Shown here piece after piece: positions 1 through 11,200 of a stretch of 64,000 nt of DNA. The stretch comes from Liopterus haemorrhoidalis (Eukaryota > Arthropoda > Insecta > Coleoptera > Dytiscidae). Under the pieces are notes generated by a model. The model was given only the letters and a program-made list of their open reading frames with translations. It was not told the DNA's origin and made no database searches. Every line of letters starts with the position of its first letter. Position 1 is the stretch's first letter. Location of the stretch: assembly GCA_963971575.1 (NCBI GenBank), contig OZ020618.1, positions 43,972,509 through 44,036,508 of the forward strand. The letters run 5' to 3'. A program made the translations under genes and the position numbers.

Positions 1-199
1 AATATTCACAATAAATCTTCAATGATGTATAACGTATAACGATGTATATTGGTATACGAGTTATTTATAACCTGTATTTTAACAAATGTATACATATATA
101 CAATACATCTATCAGCGCCGGCCCGATAAAAAGCGGGGTCCGGTGCAAGATGCTCGTGCACATCGTCTTCTTCTAAAAAAAAATAAAAATCAGCTGTGG

Positions 200-720
200 C
201 CACGACAGGACCGATCGCCATCATAAAGTCCTTATATAAAATACATTCTAGCAGCAGGGTAGAAATAACTTGGCCTAATATTTTCTAACAGAGATATTAT
301 TTATCATGACCATGGACACGTTACATATAAGTATGAAAAATGTTTCGAAATTTTTCGTTTTATCAAAAAACGTCTCAAATAAAAGTTATTAGTTATAGCA
401 TTTATAGCAACTTTTGTTAAATAAATTTTTTCGAAATATTTTTTTGTTGCTAAATATTCGCAAAAATCTTAAAATCTGAATTTGCTCTGCACGTGTACAC
501 AGACAGACAGACAGACAGACAGACGGACGGACGGACGGACGGATGGATGGACGGACAGACGGACGGACGGACAGACAGACCGACAGACATCATGCTAAAA
601 ATAGACAAAACTTTATGTAGGGACCTCAATTCGTGGAGATACAGCGAAATCTCTAAATGTCAAAATCGGTAGACCACAATACCTCCCTTATATTTGTTGG
701 TGGTCGGTAAAAAACACATT
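200..720 (-). repeat. Dispersed repeat D1, copy 1, with GACA/GACG microsatellite
   Basis: Inverted relative to the copies at 29766-30240 and 59635-60010. Shared landmarks are GGCCACRRCAGGACCG at one end and a GGGAGGTATTGTGG-type end at the other. The internal (GACA)n/(GACG)n run at 500-590 is an expanded version of the short GTCT runs in the other copies. No protein is recognised. The remaining bases of 1-1277 show nothing else identifiable. Confidence 0.7.
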
Positions 721-1277
721 CAAAATATTTGTATTTTGCAATATTGCACTTATTATTTGTACACATTTGTTACAATAATAATTTATGAATAATAATAATA
801 ATTAATATTTAACAAAATAATAGAAATAGCTAAAAGATCTATAAATATCTATTTCATAACGACCACTGCCCATAGAAAACCTATTGTTATGAAATCTCAT
901 TCAGAAAACAGTACTGAAATCATGACGCGACCCAGATGCCCATAGAACGTTTAAGACCGTATGCAAAAGTGCCATAGTGAGATGCGGATATAATTTTAAA
1001 CTGTTTAATCGGTATGAAAAAAAAGTTTAATTAAATCGACTAGGATGGACTGGAGCCAATGAAATAAACCATGTACAAAAAGATTTTCGTATAGTGCCAG
1101 TAGGTAGTAGAATTGAGGTAGACCAAAGCTTAGGTGGGTTGATTGTGTAATACAGGATGCTCGGTCTATCGGTGCATACAACAGGAGGACAATAACACAA
1201 AATCGGAAGGATTGGCGGAAGACGATTGAAACGGCTACGGCCTTCAAGGGCCTTCAAGGCCGTACCAGTAATGATGA

Positions 1278-2010
1278 CTAATTCCTTCTGGCATGTTTTA
1301 TTGCAAAATTGTTAATTATCTCGTCATAATTTAGTTTTCTTACGAACTCGGACTCGTTTGACAAAATTGCCAATGAAGAGAATCGCTCCTGACTTATACA
1401 AGATCGTAAATAATTTTTTATTATTTTCAGTTTTGAAAATGATCTCTCTGCCGATGCAACTGTTACTGGAATTGTCAGTATTACTTTCAAAACAGTTACA
1501 AAATTGGGATACAATTCAGATAAATTGTTCTTGTAAATATATTCTAAAATTGTATTTCTAGGCGACAATACCCGACGACATATTTTAATTTCATAAAAAG
1601 GGTCTGAACAATCAGTGTCGTCTTTTAAACACAAATTTAAATCTTTGCAACATTTAAACAGATCGTTTTCAGTCATCTTTTGTATATTGTCTGAATTGTA
1701 CAAAAAGCAAATAAATTTTCATGGTGGTGATAAATTTCGAATCTTTTTTTAAATGATAAAATTGCATTGTCGATTATAATTAAGAAGTATTTAATTCTGA
1801 AATGTTCTTCTGCGGATGAAATTATTCATCAGTTCCTTCGTAGGAAAACTGTTTTGTCTTCCGTCCAGTACTATGTATTTTAAATTTTGGTTCTATTTCT
1901 TATTCTGCATCAAGTTCCTTTGCGTTAACTACAAAATATTTAAATGCAGAATCGCGGTAATCCTAAAAAAAAATTAATAAACCTTTTAGATGGAAATTTG
2001 CTGTCCCAAT
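1278..2010 (-). pseudogene. hAT transposase C-terminal region, ZMYM1-like (degraded)
   Basis: The minus-strand frame 1703-1278 encodes the hAT dimerisation region. It includes LSELYPNFVTVLKVILTIPV, then VASAERSFSKLKIIK, then LRSCISQERFSSLAILSNE, ending in RKLNYDEIINNFAIKHARR. This closely follows the C-terminus of transposon-derived ZMYM1-like proteins of insects. Upstream on the same strand (about 2010-1710) frameshifted remnants continue the match (VVNAKELDAE, KTKQFSYEGTDE). The RNase H-like catalytic core is not seen here. The role in an active element would be dimerisation and DNA cutting at 8-bp targets. This one is broken by stops and lacks its N-terminus. Confidence 0.85.
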
Positions 2011-2596
2011 ATCCATATGAGAAGCTTGAAATAACCTGCTTATAAATTTGCTTCATTTAATAAATCATACCAGATGACTAAACTCACTAAAAAGTCAAAT
2101 GAAGTATATTTTCAAGTGAATGAATTTCCGATATCGTCTTCTTGTCATTCGTATGTTCCTGTAGATGTTATAAGGCAAGAGAAAATTGTGATACTTGGTA
2201 TCTTACAGATTTCACACTTTCGAGTCGACATTCCCATCTAGTTTTCGGCAAAGGTTTTGGAGTAAGATATTTTACATATTTAGTAAAAATAAGTCCAAAT
2301 CATTTCATATTTTGTATAAAGGTAAACTGCAACTATGAAAAGAACCGATTTAGTCATTCTATAAATAAAAAAAACTAGGGTCGCGCGGGGCCTTCCGAAG
2401 CGCGGGGCCTTGTGCGGTCGCACCGTTCGTACCGCCCTCTGTCCAGACCTGGTCATACCTGCAACCCTGAAAAGAGGGGGTCGATAAAAATACAGAAATT
2501 CTTGAAGGGGTCGACTGTCAAAAAAGATTGAGGTAACAGTGGCGTAGCTAGGGAGGGGCGGCGGAGGCGGCCCGCACCGGGTATCACCCGTTTGGG

Positions 2597-2615
2597 GGTG
2601 ATACCCGGCCGCGAT

Positions 2616-2657
<42 letters not shown>

Positions 2658-2681
2658 ATCGCGGCCGGGTATATATATATA
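2597..2681. repeat. AT-cored palindrome
   Basis: GATACCCGGCCGCGATTAAA, then about 40 bp of (TA)n, then TTTAATCGCGGCCGGGTAT. The GC-rich arms are perfect complements, making a long hairpin inside the hAT element. Confidence 0.8.
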
Positions 2682-2895
2682 TATATAGTTGGATTGTTGT
2701 TCTTGACGAAAAATGTAGGAGGAAATAAAAATTCTTGAATACTCGTCAAAAGTTTATTTATAAAATATTAAGAGACGTTTCGACTGGTAAATCCAGTCAT
2801 CCTCAGTCTAGAGTACGTTGTCAATATTTTAAAAAAGTATATTCTTATAAAAAAATATACGGAAATGAAAATGAATCCTGATCCTGAAAATGATC

Positions 2896-2934
<39 letters not shown>

Positions 2935-3147
2935 TACAAAAACTCCGTGAAATGAAATAACCGCAAAAATCTAAAAAAAATCTATATATTTTTTTTTATC
3001 TTTAATCAAATTATGTCAATCTCAAGGGCTTTTTGTGTTTTCAATATACTATGCGCAGTTACCATAGAGATTTTAGTACTGGAGGTCACATAGTGTATCC
3101 CAGTATATAGACGCACATTCTTCTCTGTTTCCACTAGCCACTGGGAA

Positions 3148-3860
3148 GTGCTTATCAAACACAGCAAAGCATCTGTTAAAAGACTTTCAACAACGCGTTG
3201 GAGGGCTCATTTTGCTGCAGTAAAAATACTAGCAGAAATTTTTGATGAGGTTGTGGCTGCAATTTGGGAATTATGTGATCAAAAGGAAAATGTAGACACC
3301 AGAGGTACTGCACAGAACCTTATACCTGCTGTATGTAATTTCACTTTTCTTTGTTATCTTTTCTTTTGAAATGACGTACTAAGGGAAATAAATTGCGCTC
3401 AGATTGCATTGCAAAGTAAAGACTTGAGTCTTGATCAATTAGCTATAAAAATAGAGGCACTTCGTCTTTATATTCAAGAAAAACGGGATCATATTATAAA
3501 AGAGGCAATAAGACTTGTTGCGAAAAAATCGGAGGACTACGACATTCCAATAAAAAAACGAATTCGTCGTAAAAAACGAATGGCCACGGAGATGGCCACC
3601 GATGTAGAACTCACACTGACAGCTGAAAATCAAAAGGATATGTTGGAATGTCTCGACCGATTCAGTAGGGAACTTCGAACTAGAACAAAGTCCATTGAAG
3701 ATGTAGCTTCATCGTTCGAGGTTGTCCAGACAAATACTTTGCTTTCGGCGAACATCGAGAAATTGAAATTAGCTGTGTCAAAATTTACTGGTTTTTATGA
3801 TGAGGTATCAGAAGCAGAACTCCTCCTAGAGATACCAAGGTATCGAGGGGTGACACAATC
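3148..3860 (+). pseudogene. hAT transposase central fragment, ZMYM1-like
   Basis: The plus-strand frame 3148-3369 encodes KRLSTTRWRAHFAAVKILAE and continues with an FDEVVAAIWEL stretch. This matches the segment after the catalytic core of ZMYM1-like hAT transposases (typically LSxTRWxxRxxA). After a short out-of-frame gap, 3409-3860 continues with an alpha-helical insertion-domain-like region (LSLDQLAIKIEALRLYI, IKKRIRRKKRM, FSRELRTRTKSIEDVASSFE). From about 3840 the frame runs into the terminal repeat. N- and C-termini are missing. It belongs to the same superfamily branch as the fragment at 1278-2010, in the opposite orientation, but overlaps a different part of the protein. The two may derive from related elements rather than one. 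Confidence 0.75.
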
Positions 3861-4916
3861 GATATCCGCCCCGGGTGTCACCCATGCTAGCTACGCCACT
3901 GTGAGGACCCCTTCTTTAATATCTTCGCCATGGCTAACACTGTTCCATGCAGTTCACCCGTTTCAGTCAATATTTTACACATTATGATGTTAAATTTATC
4001 TTTGGTGGCAATTTGTTTTTTTATAACAAAAAGCAATTCAACAGTAAATATATTTGATAAAGATATAGATAAAAATAAAATATAACCTTTTTTCTAGACC
4101 AAATCATTTTTCTCCATAAATTATGTTAAATTTTTTTGCGAACACACCATTTTCTTATTTATCATTCTTATTAATTCTTCAATGTCTTTCGACTAGCCAT
4201 AGAAAAAAATATGTAAAACACGTCTGGACATCGATAAATTGCATGATACAAAATGGACTATAAATAAATACAGAAGCTATCCTATCCTGTGTTATTCCTA
4301 GATGGAGGATTTTATAGCTCTCCGAACACGAGCAATTGAACAGCGAGTACTTGCAAAAAAGCAAGTTTTTTATGATCGGTTTGAACCTTCCTGAATGTTA
4401 CAATACATGCTCTGCAGTATTCTCTAGAGTAATTTTGTAGTTGATTCAAACGCAAAAAATCTGATTTTTAAATATTAAAACTTATATAGGAAAATGCTTT
4501 TATTGTTGTTTCAATACTAGATATGATCAACAAAATACCCGGACTAACATGATAAAATTTTATTAACAATTATTAAATTAAAATAGTCCTCTGTAGCAGC
4601 TAATCATCGCTGTCAAGGCATTTTACACTTCTGGTAGCGCTCTTTGTGTTCACTTCTAGGAATTGCCCCACTTCCTATTTTATTTTAGAGTTTCAGTTGT
4701 TTGAAAACAACGTCCTTTGAATGAGAACTTTGGAAACAAAAAAGATTAAAGTGGTTACATGAGTAAATCAGATCAATTCTGTAAAAAGTTACTATAATAG
4801 TGTAGTAACGTTACTACAAGATAACTTTTATAGTGACTTTAATAGTAACTTTAACATTTTTCGTATTCTGTAATATCCAACTTTAGTGACGTCGCTATGA
4901 AAGTTATATCTTATGC

Positions 4917-5384
4917 TTGGTTTATATACGGAACAAGAATAAGGAATAGGAAATAAGAATAGTGCACAAGATGTTAAAACATGGCTGCGCCGTATATCGG
5001 TTTATGTAGGAATGAAATTTAACTTAAACATAAGAATAGTTGGTAACATTCAACATTTTTATTCTTATTTCAAGAATAAGACACGATAAGCCTGCGCACA
5101 GCAATCAAAATGTCTGCCGTAATAAAGTTTGGTCAACAGATGTTTTTCAGTTGTGATCAGAGGGTTGTAAACAACAATAAAATGTTTTTAACGGTAATAA
5201 ACGAAATTTTTTAAAAGGTTTTATGAATCAGAACCTGTCAAGTGACAAACGTTAAACACAGGCCAACGCAAGTACGCAGGCGCAGCGACGAAATTTTATG
5301 TCCTATATAAACGGTTTAATATTTTTTATTCTTGTGTACTATTCTTATTTCCTATTCCTTATTCTTGTTCCGTATATAAACCAA
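4917..5384. mobile_element. MITE with 47-bp perfect terminal inverted repeats
   Basis: The arms 4917-4963 and 5338-5384 are exact complements over 47 bp (beginning TTGGTTTATATACGGAAC). The element is 468 bp and inserted in the Harbinger-like element. It has no coding capacity that I can see. Confidence 0.88.
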
Positions 5385-5458
5385 CCATTAGTGACAGTTA
5401 CTGAGAAAAGAATGCAGTTATTTACCAAAGCGCAACACGCATGCGCATTGGTGAAAAA

Positions 5459-5659
5459 ATGTCTGATAAACGCCCAAGAAGCTCAAATTTCAATATTTCC
5501 GAAACAAGGCAACTTGTAAATCTTGTGTTAAAATGTAAAAATGTTATAGAAAATAAAGCTACTGACGCTGTAAATCTAAAAATAAACAAGGGGCCTAGGA
5601 AAAAAAATGTATTATGTTTAATGCATCCTGCATACAGAATAGAAATGCAAAAACACTGA
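5459..5659 (+). pseudogene. SANT/Myb-like DNA-binding domain start of a Harbinger element
   Basis: From ATG 5459 the frame reads MSDKRPRSSNFNISETRQLV, then LVLKCKNVIENKATDAVN. This is the N-terminal helix pattern of the Myb/SANT-like (Zeste-type) proteins encoded beside Harbinger transposases in insects; such proteins bind the transposon ends and import the transposase. After about 45 residues the similarity stops (a frameshift or deletion is likely) and the frame closes at 5657-5659. An upstream in-frame ATG at 5441 adds six residues; the MSDK start fits the family better. It is truncated to about one third of the expected domain set. Confidence 0.65.
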
Positions 5660-5734
5660 AAATTAAATACGACCGTTTATTTATTTTTATTTTTTAATTG
5701 ACATTAAGCATTTTTCGCGAAATCGATTAATAAA

Positions 5735-5854
5735 TTATTTCTCATCCCAATGGTTTATATGATTTGGTCTAACACGAACTATGTATGGACGTTCTAAATA
5801 CTCTACAATTTCTTCATCATCGTCTGCTTGCAAATCATCTAAATCAGCATCCAT
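5735..5854 (-). pseudogene. HARBI1-like transposase N-terminal fragment
   Basis: On the minus strand, ATG 5854 opens MDADLDDLQADDDEEIVEYL. It continues with RPYIVRVRPNHINHWDEK and stops at 5735-5737. The acidic start followed by an RPNHxxxWxE motif is characteristic of the N-terminus of HARBI1-type putative nucleases. Only 39 residues remain; the DDE nuclease domain is absent. It converges with the SANT-like frame and lies between the same terminal repeats, so both belong to one decayed Harbinger element. Too short to function. Confidence 0.65.
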
Positions 5855-7036
5855 GATTTCTTTCTTTAAAAATAAATGTAAACTATCTAAAAATAATCGA
5901 GAATATTTTTTTTATTTCAGTGTAAAGTAGTAGATTACTAAATTATTTTGAATTAATTTTGATATAGGTAATTACACAATAAAATAATACACATAATGGA
6001 AACAGGTGTATGTAATATGTATATAAATTGTAGATATGTCTAATATGTACATAGTACCTGTTATATTATATATTTTACGTATATATGCTTATATTATGTA
6101 CATATATTTATCAATAAAATGTTTTTTGACACCTATCTGTCAAAATCTGTCATTTTTATCCAATGGATAATATTTATCAGTACCTACACGTTGTGAATAA
6201 CTTATCCTATAGATAACTTAGTTACTCTATAGATAAATAATTGGAAATACGCAAAAAATCGTTTATTCCCTTGATAACAGCTTATCCCATAGATAGTCAA
6301 TTTTATCTATGGTTCGAAATACCGGGCCTTAGAGTATTTTGTTGTTATATAATATATATTATGGTATATACATTTACAAAATTTATAAAATATCAAAAGA
6401 AATTAGGAAAAAAAAACGGAATGCAAACACAAATTCTCGACAATAGAACCAGTGGCGGAGGCGGGTGGGATCTGGGGGTTAGAACCACCCATGAAGCTGG
6501 ATTTTTTATTACTTCGATGCATTTTCCTTGTTTTGTCATTACTTCCATACGTCTCATTTTATAACCCTCCCCCCTCATGAAACTATTTTCGCGTTACTGA
6601 ATAGAACTTTTGTTAATTTTTTTAAAAACAAAAACTATTTTTTTTAATAATTAAAAAAAAAATACTCATATTAAAAATGAGGAATTGGAGAAGACTTTTT
6701 GATCTTATATTTCCTCTTCTACAATATAAACATTTACCTACAATCATACATACATATTTTATATATATTTAATTTATATAATTTTCTTTACTAATCTTCT
6801 CATTTTCTATTATAGCTAAAAATTACACTTAAAATCAAATGTTCGCCATTTTTATCTTCATAAGAACTAAGTTAATACTTATAAACACCAGCATTTGGTA
6901 GTTACTATGATAGGAACTTTTAAAGTAACATGTTACTAAATATTGTAGTAACTTTTGTCTTACGGAATACGAAATACCCCAAAGTTACTATGATAGTAAC
7001 TGACCTTGCTCATAGTGACAAATTTAGTTACTATGA

Positions 7037-7260
7037 TCAGTGCCGCAGTAAGGAAAACTTGCGCTAGGGACAGAGCTGTGTTTTGGCGCCCTTGGCAAAT
7101 AAAATGTAAGTGAGGAGCAAAAACAAAGGTCCTCACCTCCCAAAACCTAATTGATGAGCAAAAAAAAAGGTCCTCGCCTTCGCAATAGCGACCCTTAGTC
7201 AAGCCCGTCAGCGCCCTTTTCCTTAGTGCGCCCAGGGCCGTCGCCGCCTTACTGCGGCTC
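7037..7260. mobile_element. Short element with AGTGCCGCAGTAAGG ends
   Basis: Termini AGTGCCGCAGTAAGGAAAAC and CGCCTTACTGCGGCT. The interior has GGTCCTCACCTCCCAAAAC-type units, related to the minisatellite at 32886-33240. It lies inside the Harbinger-like element. Confidence 0.6.
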
Positions 7261-8239
7261 TAACTATGATCATAGTAACTGAATTACAGAATTGGTCTGA
7301 ATATTTAAGATTTCTTAAAACAACTCTTCCAAAAAATCGAATACTTGCATACGTGAGGAAAATTTAAATACGTCCAACGGTTTAATTTGACAGGGCGCAC
7401 GCCGCACGTCCGAACTCGTGACAAATAATTATGAAATCATGCGTAAACAATTGTACATTTACAACAATTTAATTTGACAGTCAAATAATGTCAGATGTTA
7501 AATAGATAAATTATGAAAAACATGTCAATGTCAGAAATCAAGTATTCATAACGGACTGCGCTTTTTGCAAATGAATTTTTATTAACTATGACTTTTATTG
7601 ACATATTTAAAACTGCAATAAATATTCGCAAAAAAACTGATCAGAATTTAGAAATATTTAAAATTATAAAATCTGCAGAGTGACGCAAGACTTTTTACCA
7701 CTACTCTATGTTTTTATATATAATTTGGATCTTATAATTATTATATTTGTGGAATATAAAATTGGCCTAATGCCCGCCTCTTGTTTCCAAACAAAGTGAG
7801 CTCTAACACAAATTTCAGACAATTCGAGGGCTATCTTTTAAGTTTTTACAAAAATTAAGAAAGAAAATCTTTTTTTGTAACAAACTGTTTTATTGCTTTT
7901 CAAAATATTCGCCTTTAAGATTTATGCACTTTTGCATGCGTTCAAACCAATTCTCGAAATATATTTTCCACTCTGAAGTTAGTATCTCAAAAATAGTGTT
8001 TTCGAAGGCTTCAACAGCTTTTTAAGGTGATGAAAATCGCTGTCCACGCATTTTTTGTTTGACATCGGCGAACAAAAAATAAGTCGTTAGGAGATAAATC
8101 AGGTGAATACGGGCAATGAGACATTAATTCGATTTTTTTCTCCTTCAAATAATCAATTATTTGACGTACAGTCTCAAACGGTTAGGCGGAACTAAATGGG
8201 AATTTCGTTCTTTTAGGTTGTCACGAGAAGGGACCTTGC

Positions 8240-11200
8240 TTGGGTAATTTCATTTTTTACGTTGGAATGTCAAAATTTAAAATTCCAACAATGAAACCAG
8301 ACACAATACAAATATGTGGCGTTTCTATTAAACTTGCATCGGAGAACTTATCTATAGTATCTGTCTATGTGTCCCCAAGAAGTTTTATTAATTTCGCGAG
8401 CTGGAATTTATTAAAATCAAAAATCACGGACAACTGCATTATAGCTGGCGACTTTAACGCGCACAGCACCGTCTGGGGGTGCGAGCTTAATGATAATTAC
8501 GGTAACTATATACTGGAAGCACTAGACGAGAACAACCTTATTATAACGAATGATGGTCAGGCCACCTTAGTGAACCCCCGTGGCTACCGGAAATCCGCAG
8601 TGGATTTAACTATCTGCAACCCTGTTATCGCCGGGTTAGCAACTACCCAAACAACCAGAGAAACCTTAGGATCCAACCACTTCCTCGTTAAAACATCCAT
8701 ACAAATAAATAATCCTGCGCCAGTATACATAACAAGTTCCAGTAGGTGGAATACGAAGAAGGCGAATTGGCCCCTCTTCTCCCAACTAATTGATCAAGAG
8801 TTAGCCTTACAACCTCCCTCAGACAACACGGTCACCCGATACAAGAACCTGGTTAATTCCATCAACAAGGCGGCGACGCTAAGCATCCCAAAGAAAACAC
8901 CTTTTCTATCCAAGTACACACCCAAAATCTGGTGGAATGAAGCAGTACAAAAACAAATGGCGGTGGTCAAACTGTCTTGGACTAAATATATGCACCAATC
9001 AACACTTGACAATTACCTTAATCACAAACAGAAGAAAGCAGCAGCCAAAAGGAGCATTAAAAGAGCCAAAAGAGAAAACTGGAAAAAATATTGTGCTTCT
9101 CTAAACATAAATACACCACTTACTTCGGTTTGGAAAACCTTCAAATCTGTCAAAAATTGTCACCAAACCCCAAGAGAAGAAAATCCAGAATTCGACCAAG
9201 AGTGGATTGAAAACCTCGTAACTAGCTTGGCTCCTCTCGGAGTCCCACATCGGCCCCCTTCACATGAACCAGACAGCAACACCGATCACTTTCTCCTCAG
9301 ACCATTTCTACCGGAGGAGTTGCACCTAGTAATACATAGGAATTCTACAGACTCTGCTCCAGGTAGGGACTTTATCACATACACAATGATCGCACATCTC
9401 CCTCCAAAAGCGTTCGAAGATCTATTATATATTTTCAACAACATATGGGACAACAAAGATTGGATTAGCGATTGGCAACAACAAATTATCATACCTATTC
9501 TGAAACCAGGTAAACCACCATCATCCGTCAGTTCATACAGGCCTATTGCCTTGTCATCATGCATGTTTAAAACCCTGGAAAGACTAATAAAAAACAGGAT
9601 GGACTGGTATATAGAACATTATAGCCTACTACCGAAATACCAGTATGCCTTTAGAAAAGGAAAAAGCATACAAGATGCTTTAATGGCCTTCACAACAGAC
9701 ACATACCTAGCCTTTTCAGAAAATAGTATAAACGCCGGCGTATTCTTGGACATCTCAAGCGCATACGATCACGTACATTTACCAACGCTCCTTCAAAAGC
9801 TACACAAGTTAAAATTCCCATCAAGCTTCATTGTTCGAATGGACATGATGTTACGTAATCGCATAATATCTGTAAGATTCAAAGGGAAACAGAGCTCACC
9901 CAGGCATTTATTTCGAGGATTACCACAAGGATCAATCTTGAGTCCCATGCTGTTCAACATATATACGCATGATCTTTCAGACTATCTACCACCCCCAATT
10001 AAAATAATTCAATACGCAGACGACTTTTGTATAAGTGTTAAACACAGGAATCCAGACTCCTGCATCAACAAACTTCAACAATGTTTCCTAGCCCTGGAAT
10101 TTTGGCTTTATACAAATGGATTTACTTTGTCAGAAGATAAGACAAAAATCGTTTTCTTTACCAAGAAAAGACTCCAACTAAATGTCGAACAAATCCATCT
10201 CGGCCTATATAATATACCAATTTCCACCAGTCATAAATATCTGGGTATGTACTTAGACCAAAAACTATCATGGGTCTCTCACATAAACAACCTCAAAGCA
10301 AATGTAGAAAAAAGACTTAATCTTCTCCGAGCTATAGCACATTGCTGGTGGGGGGGGCACCCCAACACAATGCTAACAATCTATAAAGCCTATGTGCGTT
10401 CGAAATTGGACTTCGGGAGCATCTTCTATTCAGCCGCAGCCGTTACACATTTACGTAAGCTAGACACTCTTCAATACAAAGCATTACGAGTATGCACTGG
10501 AGCCATGAAATCTACGCCTCTAAACGCTCTACTTGCAGAATGCTGCGAAACACCATTAAAATATCGCAGACTCAAGACTGGATATAAATTCTTAATTAAT
10601 AAATGTTATACAGACAACAGTTCACTTATCCAGCTGAACAGATTGTTCCAAAGAGATGCCAGTCGCCCTTATGGCCTTAAACATAAAGCTCCGGATTTTT
10701 TATACTCCTTTGGGAAACTTATGGAACTAAATAGGCATATGAGCCACGATACAATTTTCCCTATCTACAGTTACCCCTATAGCAACATGCTTGTTAGACC
10801 GGGAATTGTAGTTCCCAAATATACGGACAACCCCTGCGAAAATAGAATGATTCTGACTGAAGCCCTTACCAAGTTTTGCCCTGACTATACCTATATATAT
10901 ACAGATGGTTCTAAAGATTGCAATAACAAGACTGCTGCAGCCTTTTCATGCCCATCTGAAGGGATTGAACAATCCTTTTACCTCAATGTAACATTCTCTA
11001 GCTTCTCCGCGGAACTATTTGCAATAAAAGCTGCTATAGAACTAATCCTAAATAGCAACTTCTCTCTCTGCTCCATAATCTCAGACTGCCTAAGTGCCCT
11101 CCAAGCCTTAAAGTCTGGACATCTTCAGCATCGCAATCACCTAATTCAAGAGATCATCAACCTACTGGCGACGGCCAAACAAAAAAATCTGATAATAACC

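Larger units (their letters stand above)
2538..3901 (+). mobile_element. hAT element (ZMYM1-like transposase remnant) with CAGTGGCGTAGCT ends
   Basis: Termini CAGTGGCGTAGCTAGG and GCTAGCTACGCCACTG. The flanking 8-mers TGAGGTAA/TGAGGACC agree at 6 of 8. It encloses two plus-strand transposase pieces (3148-3369 and 3409-3860), an AT palindrome, and a 2690-2820 segment with GACGTTTCGACTGG...CAGTCATCCTCAG. That last motif resembles ones I associate with Penelope-like elements (uncertain). Confidence 0.8.
4770..7299. mobile_element. Harbinger-like element with TCAGAYCAATTCTGTAA ends
   Basis: The 17-bp terminal repeats (from about 4769 and to about 7301) differ at one base. The same ends bound a 155-bp derivative at 60829-60983. 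Inside are a SANT/Myb-like frame (plus) and a HARBI1-like N-terminus (minus): the two-protein layout of Harbinger elements, though here they converge. It also contains nested MITEs at 4917-5384 and 7037-7260. Confidence 0.75.

Noticed and set aside
480..600. CRISPR-like array (GACAGACAGACG...)
   Set aside because: A simple tetranucleotide microsatellite with no spacers, in a eukaryotic genome.
1005..1257. Two overlapping minus-strand ORFs of about 80 codons
   Set aside because: No recognisable motifs, overlapping frames, and they end beside the hAT pseudogene. Chance ORFs.
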